This document shows, piece by piece, positions 8,531 through 16,513 of a DNA stretch of 53,086 nt. The position numbers and the translations under genes were made by a program. Position 1 is the stretch's first letter; the number at the start of each line of letters is the position of its first letter. The notes below the pieces were generated by a model that saw nothing but the letters and a program-made list of their open reading frames with translations, did no database searches and was not told the origin of the DNA. Origin of the DNA: an uncultured Oscillospiraceae bacterium (GTDB lineage: Bacteria; Bacillota; Clostridia; Oscillospirales; Acutalibacteraceae); NCBI GenBank assembly GCA_949283785.1, contig CASDTR010000060.1, positions 1 through 53,086 on the forward strand, read 5' to 3'.

Positions 8531-9097
8531 TCAGGTTCGGTCCGTTTTAATTCCCATTGCGATTCCTTCACCCAGATTGCGAAGCTGCACAAAGCCGTAT
8601 TTTTTATAAAAGCTGCGTCCCTTTTTATTTCCCGAACCGACCACCAGCATCACTCCTGGTATATTCTCCTCCCTCAGCTTTTTCCGAAGGGCGTCCGCCA
8701 GCCTTGTGCCGACTCCCATGCGCTGAAAGCCGTCCAGAATATCTATATGCATATGGGCGGGATAATCGGGCACAAAGCTCCCGCTTATTTTCGACTCGAA
8801 AAAAGCCGTAACGCCCCGCACGGGACTGAAAGAAAAGATTTCTCTCAAATACTTTTTGAAATCCTTTTTATAAATATCATAGCTCGGCGCGCAAAGAATG
8901 TAGCCCACCGCCCTGTCATTTTCATCCGCCGCCACAAAGCAAAAATCGGGATAGCAATCAATATAGCAGTCGCAGTACATTGCAAGGGTGTATTTTCTCC
9001 CCTTCTCGCTTCTGACAGCCGCTGCGGGGGCAGTGGCGATACATATTTCTCTCACCGCTTCCCTGTCTCTACTCTCAAAATTTCTTACGGTTACCAT
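8531..9097 (-). CDS. GNAT-family N-acetyltransferase
   Basis: Acetyl-CoA-dependent acetyltransferase of unknown substrate. The 188 residues show the GNAT fold: conserved MHIDILDGFQRMGVGTRL, whose Q-R-M-G-V-G-T (125-131) is the acetyl-CoA pyrophosphate loop, then PGVMLVVGSGNKKGRSFYKKYGF, the usual beta5-alpha4 with the NxxGRxFYxxxGF pattern. A basic insertion around 75-105 (KKDFKKYLREIFSF) is typical of larger GNATs. Start at ATG with AAAGGAGG. It stands alone between the nrd operon terminator and the NfeD operon. Confidence 0.82.
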   Translation of the reverse strand: MVTVRNFESRDREAVREICIATAPAAAVRSEKGRKYTLAMYCDCYIDCYPDFCFVAADENDRAVGYILCAPSYDIYKKDFKKYLREIFSFSPVRGVTAFFESKISGSFVPDYPAHMHIDILDGFQRMGVGTRLADALRKKLREENIPGVMLVVGSGNKKGRSFYKKYGFVQLRNLGEGIAMGIKTDRT

Positions 9098-9143
9098 TTT
9101 TTACGCCTCCTTTCGCCTATTGTACCATGAAAGGAAATATAAA

Positions 9144-9176
9144 AAAACCGTATGCGGAAAAACAGCATACGGTTTT
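9144..9176 (-). terminator. Terminator of the nrdD-nrdG operon
   Basis: Twelve-base stem AAAACCGTATGC / GCATACGGTTTT with a nine-base loop, followed on the minus strand by TTTATATTTCC; it begins four bases past the nrdG stop. Confidence 0.85.
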
Positions 9177-9179
9177 GTG

Positions 9180-9719
9180 TCATTTGGTTTTTTTGTATCT
9201 GGGAATATTCTCGAAATCTGTTTCAACAGCTTTTCCCTGACGGATAGATTCTCTCGGGTCAATAACCCTCTGATTCCTGGAGCCGCGGAATTTTATTTCA
9301 AGGCTTTTCTCGCTTAAAATAAATTTTCCGTCAACGAGTATATCCGTCTCCTCAAGGAGCTTTCTCCAGCCGGGATGACTGTCCATACCCGCCATGAGCT
9401 GCTCAACAGTCCAGCCGGTGTATGTAACAACGTTGAGGCCAAGCTCATGGGCGCCTTTCGCCAGCACGGAAAATTCCTCCGCCTGAACGAAGGGATCCCC
9501 TCCGCTGAGAGTTATTCCTGACAGAAGCGGATCTTCCGAAACGGCCTTCAGTATCCTGTCCGTATCGCTCATATATCCGCCGCCGAAATCATGGGTCTCG
9601 GGATTCTGGCAGCCCTCGCAGTTATGAGGGCAGCCCTGACCGAAAATCACAAACCGCCAGCCGGGGCCGTCCACAACGGACTCCCTTATAATGCCCGCAA
9701 GTCTTATCTCAGTGCCCAT
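9180..9719 (-). CDS. nrdG: Anaerobic ribonucleotide reductase activating protein, radical SAM
   Basis: Generates the glycyl radical on class III ribonucleotide reductase using S-adenosylmethionine and a [4Fe-4S] cluster. The 179-residue product has the radical-SAM cysteines at 30, 34 and 37 (CPHNCEGC), the following NPETHDF block and SGGDP at 72-76. Its ATG overlaps the stop codon of the upstream 57-residue ORF by one base (TAATG), which implies translational coupling. It is the last gene of the operon, with a strong terminator just after it. Confidence 0.95.
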   Translation of the reverse strand: MGTEIRLAGIIRESVVDGPGWRFVIFGQGCPHNCEGCQNPETHDFGGGYMSDTDRILKAVSEDPLLSGITLSGGDPFVQAEEFSVLAKGAHELGLNVVTYTGWTVEQLMAGMDSHPGWRKLLEETDILVDGKFILSEKSLEIKFRGSRNQRVIDPRESIRQGKAVETDFENIPRYKKTK

Positions 9720-9892
9720 TACAGCTGCTCAAACTCGCCCTTGCCGGTTCCGATTGAGTGCTTCACTCTGTCGTTCACTTCCGCAAGCTTAGCGTCGTTA
9801 AAGCGGTCAAGAGTACCTACAAGATAGCCTGTTATTCTTCTTATTCTTTCAAAGCCTACGCCTTCGCCGACTGTTTTCTTTTCGTTCGTCAT
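9719..9892 (-). CDS. Separate glycyl-radical tail of class III ribonucleotide reductase
   Basis: A 57-residue protein that matches the C-terminal end of NrdD: RRITGYLVGTLDRFNDAK at 18-35 is the glycyl-radical loop (the R-x-x-G-Y-L pattern, radical glycine probably Gly22), followed by AEVNDRVKH, the conserved NrdD tail. It has its own AAGGAGG ribosome binding site and ATG at 9892, and sits 49 bases after the nrdD stop. A longer frame upstream overlaps nrdD and is not the real start. The role could be to supply the radical glycine in trans, as the small protein YfiD does for pyruvate formate-lyase, or it could be a sub-gene created by splitting of nrdD. The main nrdD chain ends in a look-alike of the same motif. 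Confidence 0.85.
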   Translation of the reverse strand: MTNEKKTVGEGVGFERIRRITGYLVGTLDRFNDAKLAEVNDRVKHSIGTGKGEFEQL

Positions 9893-9941
9893 TTTAGGTT
9901 CCTCCTTAGAACTTTTTATATATTGTGTATCTGCCGAATTC

Positions 9942-12275
9942 TTATTCCGTGCAGCTGCAATCAACGGGATTGGGAAGCTTATCCGCTTCCTCCAGGGGAT
10001 TTTCGTCACAGCAGTGAACGTTCTTGTTATATCCCTTGAGCTTTTTGAGCACCTCTATATCTACGCCCTCTCCCTCGCGACGTCCGCAGCGGGGGCAAAC
10101 GTCTCCGATAATACCCGTGTATCCGCACACAGGATCGCGGTCAACGGGATGGTTTACCGAGCCGTAGCCTACGCCGTTTTCCTTCATGCAGCGTATGACG
10201 GCCTCAAACGCCTCAAGGTTCTCCGTGGGATCTCCGTCCATCTCAACATAGGAAATGTGTCCGCCGTTTGTAAGGGCGTGATAGGGAGCCTCAAGTCTGA
10301 TTTTCTCAAAAGCAGAAATGGGGAAATATACGGGAATGTGGAAAGAGTTGGTATAGTATTTTCTGTCCGTAACTCCGGGAATAATTCCGAATTTCTCCTG
10401 GTCCATGCGGACAAATCTGCCTGAAAGTCCCTCGGCGGGAGTTGCGATAAGGGAGAAGTTAAGTCCGTATTTCTTCGTTGCCTCGTCCATGCGGTTTCTC
10501 ATATGTCCGACAATTTCAAGACCCAGATTCTGAGCTTCCTTAGACTCGCCGTGGTGAACGCCCAAAAGGCTCTTGAGTGTTTCGGCAAGGCCGATGAAGC
10601 CGAGGGTAAGAGTGCCGTGCTTGAGCACCTCGCGGACCTCATCGTCGATATTGAGCTTATCTGAGTCGAGCCAGATGCCCTGACCCATGAGGAAGGGATA
10701 GTTCCTTACCTTGCGCTTTGCCTGAATCTCGAAACGCTCAAGAAGCTGGTCTATAACGAGATCTATCTTTCTGTCAAGGTCCTCAAAGAATACATCCAGG
10801 TCTCCGTGAGCCTTGATGGCGATTCTCGGGAGGTTTACGGAAGTAAAGCTGAGATTGCCTCTGCCGCCCGTAACCTGACGTGATTTATCGTAATAGTTTG
10901 ACATAACTCTCGTGCGGCAGCCCATGTAGGCAACCTCTGTATTGGGATCTCCCGGAACGTAAAACTCCTTGTTGAAGGGAGCGTCCAGGAATGAGAAGTT
11001 GGGGAAAAGCCTCTTTGCGGAGACCTTGCACGCAAGCTTGAACAGGTCGTAGTTGGGATCCTCGGGATTATAGTTGATGCCCTCTTTAACCTTATATATA
11101 TGAATGGGGAAAACAGGTGTTTCGCCGTTTCCGAGGCCTGCCTGAGCGGCCAGAAGTACGTTTTTGACAACCATTCTGCCCTCAACGCTGGTATCCGTAC
11201 CGTAGTTTATTGAGGTGAAGGGAACCTGTGCGCCCGCTCTGGAATGCATGGTGTTAAGGTTATGCACAAGGGCCTCCATGGCCTGATATGTTGCCCTGTC
11301 GGTCTCAGCGTAGCCCTTCTTAACAGCAAACTTCTGACACTTTGCGATTATATCGCTGTCAAGGCCATATTTTGAAGAAAGTATCTCAGCCTCTTTTTCA
11401 CAGTAGCCGTTATCGTTGGCAAGGATAGGCTCAAGACCGTACTTTTCAAGAATTTCCGCCCTTATTTCGTTGGCGGTATCAGTACAATCCTCCATGTTCG
11501 CTATAAGCTCCAGAGCCTTGGCAAGGTTGCGGCTGTAAAGCTTTCTGTAAGTCTTGTGCACGCCCTTCGCCATGCCGTAGTCGAAATTGGGGATACTCTG
11601 TCCGCCGTGCTGATCGTTCTGGTTTGACTGAACGGCAATGCAGGCAAGAGCAGAATAGCTGGCTATATCGTTGGGTTCTCTGAGGAAGCCGTGGCCCGTT
11701 GAGAAGCCGCCCTCAAAAAGCTTGATTATATCAATCTGGCAGCATGTTGTGGTAAGGGTGAGGAAATCAAGGTCATGGATATGGATATCGCCCTCGCGGT
11801 GAGCGGCGGAGTGCTCGGGCTTCAGAACAAACAGCTCGTTAAACTGCTTCGCACCCTCCGAACCGTATTTGAGCATGGTGCCCATTGCGGTATCGCCGTC
11901 TATATTGGCGTTTTCCCTCTTGATGTCGCTCTCCTTAGCCGCTTTAAAGGTGAGGCCTTCGTAAATCTTCATGAGGCGGGTATTCATCTCACGAACTCTC
12001 GAACGCTCTGCACGGTAAAGGATGTATACCTTCGCCGTTCTCGCGTGACCCGATTCAATAAGCACCTTTTCAACGGCGTCCTGAATCTGCTCAACGGTGG
12101 GCTTTTCGATTTTAAGCTCGTTCTCAATATAATCCGCTACTTCGTTCGCTATTTCAAGGCTGACCGCGTAGTCTTTTCCGCCCAGAGCCTGAGCCGCCTG
12201 ATATACGGCGTTGGCTATTTTATCAACGGAAAACGGAACCTCTCGACCGTCCCTCTTAATAATCGTGGTAATCAT
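9942..12275 (-). CDS. nrdD: Anaerobic ribonucleoside-triphosphate reductase, catalytic chain
   Basis: Class III ribonucleotide reductase that makes deoxyribonucleotides without oxygen. The 777 residues begin with an ATP-cone allosteric domain (about 1-95: TIIKRDGREVPFSVDKI, ending in AKVYILYRAERSRVREM) and continue with the ten-stranded barrel (HIHDLDF, MHSRAGAQVPFTSINYG, GNLSFTSVNLPR, GYGSVNHPVDRDPVCGY). The C-terminus has the zinc-site cysteines VCGY and CPRCG, then GEGVDIEVLKKLKGYN (around 736-750), which aligns with GEGVGFERIRRITGYL of the next ORF but lacks the arginine and threonine of the active loop. The last 25 residues are cysteine-rich and not family-like. The ATG follows TTGGAGG. 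Operon order is nrdD, tail ORF, nrdG. Confidence 0.93.
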   Translation of the reverse strand: MITTIIKRDGREVPFSVDKIANAVYQAAQALGGKDYAVSLEIANEVADYIENELKIEKPTVEQIQDAVEKVLIESGHARTAKVYILYRAERSRVREMNTRLMKIYEGLTFKAAKESDIKRENANIDGDTAMGTMLKYGSEGAKQFNELFVLKPEHSAAHREGDIHIHDLDFLTLTTTCCQIDIIKLFEGGFSTGHGFLREPNDIASYSALACIAVQSNQNDQHGGQSIPNFDYGMAKGVHKTYRKLYSRNLAKALELIANMEDCTDTANEIRAEILEKYGLEPILANDNGYCEKEAEILSSKYGLDSDIIAKCQKFAVKKGYAETDRATYQAMEALVHNLNTMHSRAGAQVPFTSINYGTDTSVEGRMVVKNVLLAAQAGLGNGETPVFPIHIYKVKEGINYNPEDPNYDLFKLACKVSAKRLFPNFSFLDAPFNKEFYVPGDPNTEVAYMGCRTRVMSNYYDKSRQVTGGRGNLSFTSVNLPRIAIKAHGDLDVFFEDLDRKIDLVIDQLLERFEIQAKRKVRNYPFLMGQGIWLDSDKLNIDDEVREVLKHGTLTLGFIGLAETLKSLLGVHHGESKEAQNLGLEIVGHMRNRMDEATKKYGLNFSLIATPAEGLSGRFVRMDQEKFGIIPGVTDRKYYTNSFHIPVYFPISAFEKIRLEAPYHALTNGGHISYVEMDGDPTENLEAFEAVIRCMKENGVGYGSVNHPVDRDPVCGYTGIIGDVCPRCGRREGEGVDIEVLKKLKGYNKNVHCCDENPLEEADKLPNPVDCSCTE

Positions 12276-12290
12276 CGGGTTAAGCCTCCA

Positions 12291-12306
12291 ATACTATATC
12301 TTGTGT
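12291..12306 (-). promoter_or_regulatory. NrdR box upstream of nrdD
   Basis: ACACAAGATATAGTAT on the minus strand matches 14 of 16 positions of the palindromic NrdR box (ACACTATATATAGTGT type). It lies about 13-28 bases downstream of the expected transcription start, a repressing position. NrdR boxes often come in pairs; I see no good second one, so this is a single-site prediction. Confidence 0.6.
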
Positions 12307-12325
12307 CTTTTTTGGTGCGGTTTAT

Positions 12326-12354
12326 ATTATAGACCCAATAAATAGGCCTGTCAA
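12326..12354 (-). promoter_or_regulatory. Consensus sigma-A promoter of the nrd operon
   Basis: Perfect TTGACA (12349-12354), 17-base spacer and perfect TATAAT (12326-12331), about 50 bases before the nrdD start. Confidence 0.85.
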
Positions 12355-12420
12355 TAGTGGGATATGTAGTTACGGATAAATTTTTGACCTTCATTTTTGT
12401 ATGTTTTATAGAAAATAAAA

Positions 12421-12440
12421 AAGCCCCTTGACGGAGCTTT
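12421..12440 (-). terminator. Terminator of the XRE regulator gene
   Basis: Minus-strand hairpin AAGCTCC-GTCAA-GGGGCTT followed by TTTTATTTTC. Confidence 0.75.
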
Positions 12441-12468
12441 TAAATACAAAGGTAAAATATTTATTGTT

Positions 12469-12864
12469 TTACCCGTTGCTTTCGCCGCTGTTTGAAATTT
12501 CCTCTATATATTTCTCATTCAGAATATCCAAAATCTTTTCCTTGTCGGATAAAGCACGGTAAAGCATAACGAGTTTTTTTTCGTCCCTACTGAGCGCGGA
12601 AAGATATTCGGGATAATCTGCAGCGTCATATTTCGATGGATTATCCATAACTCTTTTTACATTTTTCTCGGTAGTTCCGTTGACAAGGAAATCAACGGAC
12701 ACGCCAAAAATCCTGCTCAGAACACTGAGGGTCTCCAAATCAGGGTTTGAGCGGCCTGTTTCATAATAGGCATAGGTCGTTCTGTGTATCTTTAAAATAT
12801 CGGCCACTTCACGCTGCGTAAGACGATTTGCCATGCGAAGATACCTGAGTCTTTCACCGATCAC
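12469..12864 (-). CDS. XRE-family helix-turn-helix transcriptional regulator
   Basis: Small DNA-binding regulator of unknown target. The 131 residues carry an N-terminal Cro/CI helix-turn-helix (about 3-60: LRYLRMANRLTQREVADILKIHRTTYAYYETGRSNPDLETL then IFGVSVDFLVNG), and a C-terminal helical tail rich in charged residues (SRDEKKLVMLYRALSDKEKI) that resembles the C-termini of other Firmicute XRE proteins. The start is a GTG at 12864 with GGGGAGG eight bases upstream. A 17-base palindrome about 66 bases before the start is a plausible autoregulatory operator. Single-gene unit with its own terminator. Confidence 0.88.
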   Translation of the reverse strand: MIGERLRYLRMANRLTQREVADILKIHRTTYAYYETGRSNPDLETLSVLSRIFGVSVDFLVNGTTEKNVKRVMDNPSKYDAADYPEYLSALSRDEKKLVMLYRALSDKEKILDILNEKYIEEISNSGESNG

Positions 12865-12929
12865 AAAAAAAACCTCCCCCGAACTTTATATATGCAATTA
12901 TATCATTGACAATAGTATTTTTGTGAAAG

Positions 12930-12946
12930 TGTGACAACTAGTCACA
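12930..12946. promoter_or_regulatory. Palindrome upstream of the XRE gene, candidate operator
   Basis: TGTGAC-AACTA-GTCACA, a perfect six-base inverted repeat around a five-base centre. A TATAAT at 12900-12905 (minus) lies between it and the gene. Regulators of this class often bind such sites next to their own promoter; that this one does so is inference. Confidence 0.4.
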
Positions 12947-13029
12947 GATAGTTATATTTCTCAAAAAACTATATTGATATACATAAAGCACGGGGGATTT
13001 GTTAAATTTTAAATTGCAGGAAGCTCAAA

Positions 13030-14685
13030 TCAGTCGTCAAAAACGGCGCCCCTGGAGCCCGAGGTTACATGCTGGGCATACCGCTTGATATAACCTGTAA
13101 GTTCCTTAACGGGAGGCTGCCATTTGGCCTTTCTCTCTGCAAGCACTTCGTCGCTTACAAGAAGCTGGAGCTTTCTTGCAGGGATGTCGATTTCAATCAT
13201 GTCTCCGTCCTCAACGAGGGCAATTGTTCCGCCAACTGCCGCTTCGGGAGAAACGTGGCCGATGGAAGAGCCTCTTGTGGCGCCTGAGAAACGTCCGTCC
13301 GTAAGGAGAGCCACGCTGTTTCCGAGACCCATACCAACAATTGCCGCCGTGGGAGAAAGCATCTCTCTCATTCCGGGGCCGCCCTTGGGTCCTTCATAGC
13401 GTATGACAACTACGTCGCCTGCTACGATTTTTCCGCCCGTAATTGCCTCGTATGCCTCTTCCTCGCTGTCGAAGCATCTTGCGGGACCTGTATGCTGCAT
13501 CATTTCGGGAAGTACGGCGCCCTTCTTTACAACGCTGCCCTCCTCGGCAAGGTTGCCCCAAAGTACGGCGATACCGCCGTCGGCACTGTGGGGATTGTCG
13601 AGAGTTCTTATAACCGTTCCGTCAGCGTCAACGGCGTCGTCGACTCTCTCGCCTACGGTTCCGCTTACGGTAAGGCAGTCACGGTGAATCATGCCGCCCT
13701 TATCGAGCTCCTTCATAACGGACTGGATGCCGCCGCAGGCATTGAGGTCCTGAATAAAGGTTGTTCCCGCGGGATTGAGCTTGCATATCTGCGGGGTCTT
13801 GCGTCCTGCCGCGTCAAGAAGCTTGAGGTTTATATCATGTCCTGCCGCGTGTGCAATGGCGGTAAGGTGAAGAATCGTATTTGTAGAGCAGCCCAGAGCC
13901 ATATCAGTTCTCATGGCGTTCTCGAATGCTTTTTCCGTAAGGATGTCGCTGGGTCTGATGTTCTCCTTGAGGAGCTCCATAACCCTTTCGCCCGATTTCT
14001 TTGCAAGACGGCGGCGGGCAGACATTACAAAGGGAATGGTTCCGTTTCCGGGAAGAGCCATACCGATAGCCTCTGTAAGGCAGTTCATGGAGTTGGCCGT
14101 GTACATGCCGGAGCAGGAGCCGCAGGTGGGACAGGCTGTCTCTTCTACGCAGCGAAGCTGGTCGGCGGTGATTTTTCCTGCCGAATAGGCTCCCACATAC
14201 TCAAACATTTCGGAAAGGCCTACCTTTGAATCTATGCCCTTGCCTGCTATCATGGGACCGCCGCTTACGAAAATGCAAGGAAGATTGAGGCGGCATGCGG
14301 CAAGCATCATACCGGGAACGATTTTATCGCAGTTTGGGATAAATACGACTGCATCAAGGGGATGAGCGGTGAGCATAACCTCGATTGAATCCGCTATAAG
14401 CTCACGGGAGCACAGGGAATATTTCATGCCCTTATGGTTCATGGCAAGGCCGTCGCATACGCCGATGGTGTTGAACTCAAATGGTACGCCGCCTGCGTTT
14501 CTAATGCCGGCCTTTACGGCTTCGCCTATCTGGTCGAGCTGCTGATGGCCGGGAATGTAGTCGCTTTTTGAGTTGACAACGGCAATGAAGGGACGCTTCA
14601 TTTCGGTGTCGTCAATTCCCAGAGCATTGAGAAGAGAACGGTGCGGAGCCCTTGAGGGGCCTTCCTTTAACAAATCACTTCGCAT
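13030..14685 (-). CDS. ilvD: Dihydroxy-acid dehydratase
   Basis: Iron-sulfur enzyme of branched-chain amino-acid synthesis that converts 2,3-dihydroxy-isovalerate or -methylvalerate to the 2-oxo acid. The product (551 residues from this start) has [13 protein letters not shown], the [10 protein letters not shown] signature and [14 protein letters not shown], which together carry the cluster-binding cysteines, and the C-terminal [13 protein letters not shown] signature. I chose the ATG at 14685 because homologues begin MRSDLLKEG-like and AAGTGAG lies nine bases upstream; in-frame ATGs at 14694 and 14718 have poorer sites. No other ilv or leu gene is in the window. Confidence 0.94.
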   Translation of the reverse strand: MRSDLLKEGPSRAPHRSLLNALGIDDTEMKRPFIAVVNSKSDYIPGHQQLDQIGEAVKAGIRNAGGVPFEFNTIGVCDGLAMNHKGMKYSLCSRELIADSIEVMLTAHPLDAVVFIPNCDKIVPGMMLAACRLNLPCIFVSGGPMIAGKGIDSKVGLSEMFEYVGAYSAGKITADQLRCVEETACPTCGSCSGMYTANSMNCLTEAIGMALPGNGTIPFVMSARRRLAKKSGERVMELLKENIRPSDILTEKAFENAMRTDMALGCSTNTILHLTAIAHAAGHDINLKLLDAAGRKTPQICKLNPAGTTFIQDLNACGGIQSVMKELDKGGMIHRDCLTVSGTVGERVDDAVDADGTVIRTLDNPHSADGGIAVLWGNLAEEGSVVKKGAVLPEMMQHTGPARCFDSEEEAYEAITGGKIVAGDVVVIRYEGPKGGPGMREMLSPTAAIVGMGLGNSVALLTDGRFSGATRGSSIGHVSPEAAVGGTIALVEDGDMIEIDIPARKLQLLVSDEVLAERKAKWQPPVKELTGYIKRYAQHVTSGSRGAVFDD

Positions 14686-14774
14686 TTTAAACATCTCACT
14701 TATTAAAAATTTGCGCATATGGCTTTAAATACACCCGTCCTGTTTGGCAAAACAGGTTATTCATCTAAAATAAT

Positions 14775-14803
14775 ACGATAGCAGATTTAAACGTATTTTT
14801 CAA
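14775..14803 (-). promoter_or_regulatory. Predicted sigma-A promoter of ilvD
   Basis: TTGAAA (14798-14803), 17-base spacer, TATCGT (14775-14780). No T-box or leader peptide is apparent between it and ilvD. Confidence 0.45.
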
Positions 14804-14843
14804 GAGATTTTTATAAATACTGTACCCGTGAAAAAAGAAAAAA

Positions 14844-14864
14844 CCTCCGAAACTCGGAGGCTTT
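14844..14864 (-). terminator. Left copy of a duplicated terminator hairpin
   Basis: CCTCCGA-AAC-TCGGAGG hairpin followed on the minus strand by TTTTTTCTTTTTT. Its 3' 18 bases (14847-14864) recur exactly at 15165-15182, on the other side of the inserted element. It presumably ends the transcript of the 15265-15534 gene. Confidence 0.75.
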
Positions 14865-15164
14865 AACTTGTCGATAAAGTTGTTTTATGTTGAAACAATC
14901 GTTTAAAACACTGTTTCCGGCCATTAAGCGAGACCTGATAAAACTTGGAAAACCGTACAGTATCAGGGCTTCTCCGATATACTTTCTCCGTCAAGAGAAC
15001 CGTCTCGCAGGAATATATTTTTTCTGTGTGCTCTGCCTTAAATGCGCGAAATACATTGGGCTTAGTCCACAATCCCTCAGTCAAATCCTCGCTTTGACAG
15101 CTTTCTTTGCACAGGTGAGCCGAGTTTTAGTGCCGAATTTATGGTTTTCGACAGTTTCAATCTA
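14865..15164. mobile_element. Terminator-inserted palindrome-rich element, copy 1 (about 300 bp)
   Basis: Stretch without a coding gene, bounded on both sides by the same 18 bp terminator sequence. The left end reads TTGTCGATAAAGTTGTTTTATG and the right end, read on the other strand, TGTCGAAAACCATAAA, giving imperfect inverted ends (TGTCGA-AAA). It contains the shared core at 15070-15142. Deleting the element and one hairpin copy rebuilds a continuous A-run / hairpin / T-run terminator. It has no transposase, so if mobile it depends on an enzyme elsewhere. Confidence 0.6.
15070..15142 (+). repeat. Dispersed repeat core, copy 1
   Basis: Begins CAATCCCTCAGTCAAA, continues through GCTTTGACAGC and GCACAGGTGAGCCGAG, and ends GCCGAATTT. 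The same block order is seen at 19870-19942 and 38139-38212. An internal stem is formed by GTCAAA and TTTGAC. Confidence 0.75.
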
Positions 15165-15182
15165 CCGAAACTCGGAGGCTTT
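15165..15182 (-). repeat. Right copy of the duplicated terminator sequence
   Basis: CCGAAACTCGGAGGCTTT, identical to 14847-14864. Here the outer CCT of the left stem is missing, so this copy alone folds poorly and has no minus-strand T-run, as expected for a target duplication rather than an independent terminator. Confidence 0.8.
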
Positions 15183-15264
15183 TTGAAAAAATACTGTTCG
15201 CTTTAAAAATTCCCGAAATTCTCGGGAAACAAAACGGAATCCCTCATCTGTGATGCAGTCCGGA

Positions 15265-15534
15265 TCAGTCAAAAAGGCCTCTTTTAAAACCGTCCAAGCT
15301 GTATCCCAGGGCAATCTCAATGGCGTGCTGCCTTGCCGCACAGTTCTCACAGATAATCTGATCGTCGGTGAGAACGTTTGAGATCACATTAGGTCTGTAT
15401 CCCGTACCGAAAAAGGTTTCGCCGCAGTCGTCACAGGTATGTACAAGCCTCGGCACAAAAACAATTGCCGAAACGGCGATTACCGCAACTACCACAAAGG
15501 AAACAATTATTGCAATAATTGATGACTTCTTCAT
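15265..15534 (-). CDS. Small membrane protein with zinc-ribbon-like cysteine pairs
   Basis: Hypothetical 89-residue protein. It has an N-terminal transmembrane helix (about 6-29, IIAIIVSFVVVAVIAVSAIVFV) and then a short outside or inside domain with two cysteine pairs, HTCDDCGETFFGTGY and IICENCAARQHAIEI, which fit a zinc-ribbon knuckle. A start at ATG with TGAGGAG eight bases upstream is convincing. It is a single gene whose terminator seems to have been split by the element at 14865-15164. I do not recognise a family beyond the architecture. Confidence 0.7.
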   Translation of the reverse strand: MKKSSIIAIIVSFVVVAVIAVSAIVFVPRLVHTCDDCGETFFGTGYRPNVISNVLTDDQIICENCAARQHAIEIALGYSLDGFKRGLFD

Positions 15535-15680
15535 TTTATCTCCTCAATAAGCTAAGATTTTACAAAATTATATCACGAAAGTCCCCATAACCGCAAGGAT
15601 AATTTAAGGCCGAGGTAATGCATGACGAAAAAACGGAAAGCTTAAACAATTCCCTTTTAAACGTCTGAGGCACAGGCCCT

Positions 15681-16373
15681 TCACAAGTTTTGATATAAAT
15701 CGAAGGAAACGGCTTCCAGCCCTTTGGAAAATGTGTTTTTACGCGGCTTTACGGTTACCTTTTTATTCGTCAATACAATTTCACCTATTGAATTCAAATC
15801 ATTCACCGCAGGCAAATCCTGTCTGAACATTTCATTTTCTTCCAAATCGTACACGCACAGAAGCGGAACGTATTTAAAATCATTTGTGAATCTCAGATAT
15901 ATAACTGCCTTGGCATGGTTCGTTTGTTTTTCTTTAAAGAGCATCAGCATGTTTTCGCCATGTTCCAGGGCCTGAAAAAAAGAGCTTTCTATAATATTCC
16001 GCTGTTCTTCATCAGCGGCAAAAAAGCGAATCAGCAAATTTTCGGCAATCGAGACAATATCATCAATACACTCGCCGCTATCCAGCTTATCATAGCATTC
16101 GCGGCTTATGCCTGCATCATAATATCTGTAAAAAGGATGATAAGCATCTTTGCTTCTCTCAGACGGTTTCATTTGGCCTTCATTGAGACAAACCGTAAAA
16201 TTTATGTAGAGATGCGTATATTCGCCTAAAGTAAACCTCTGTTCTCTTAATTTCATCACCGCCCTGTGAATAACAGCGCATAACTGCTTTGAGCCGAAGC
16301 TTTCCGGCGCAGGATTCCCGTCAATATTTTCAATACTGCTTTTGAAAAATCTTATATCCTCAATTATTTTCAT
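15681..16373 (-). CDS. Hypothetical protein, 230 residues
   Basis: Not recognised. The product has no signal peptide and no membrane segment; it looks like a soluble alpha/beta protein with FTLGEYTHLYINFTVCLNEG in the first third, a YDAGISRECYDKL segment, and a hydrophobic strand-rich C-terminal third (KAVIYLRFTNDFKYVPLLCVYDL). Start at ATG with GAGGTGA nine bases upstream. The style (a single soluble protein of about 200 residues in accessory DNA) resembles the small genes at 42-45 kb, but I see no sequence match between them. Confidence 0.6.
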   Translation of the reverse strand: MKIIEDIRFFKSSIENIDGNPAPESFGSKQLCAVIHRAVMKLREQRFTLGEYTHLYINFTVCLNEGQMKPSERSKDAYHPFYRYYDAGISRECYDKLDSGECIDDIVSIAENLLIRFFAADEEQRNIIESSFFQALEHGENMLMLFKEKQTNHAKAVIYLRFTNDFKYVPLLCVYDLEENEMFRQDLPAVNDLNSIGEIVLTNKKVTVKPRKNTFSKGLEAVSFDLYQNL

Positions 16374-16513
16374 GCAAAAGCTTCACCTCAAATATAAAGT
16401 AAACCGCAGCACGATTTTTCCGTTCAATTAACCTGTAAACATCATCCTATTTAATATGTGCTTAAGGCAAGAACTAACACGCTCAGCAAATCCCTCACAC
16501 AAACATACGCTTG

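Noticed and set aside
9719-10009. Longer 96-residue start for the glycyl-radical ORF
   Set aside because: The extra part overlaps nrdD; the ATG at 9892 has a perfect AGGAGG site and gives the family-like protein.
13492-14229. 245-residue plus-strand frame
   Set aside because: Antisense shadow of ilvD, no ribosome binding site.
14686-14843. T-box or leader attenuator for ilvD
   Set aside because: No T-box motif (AGGGTGGNACCGCG) and no branched-chain-rich leader peptide between the promoter and ilvD.
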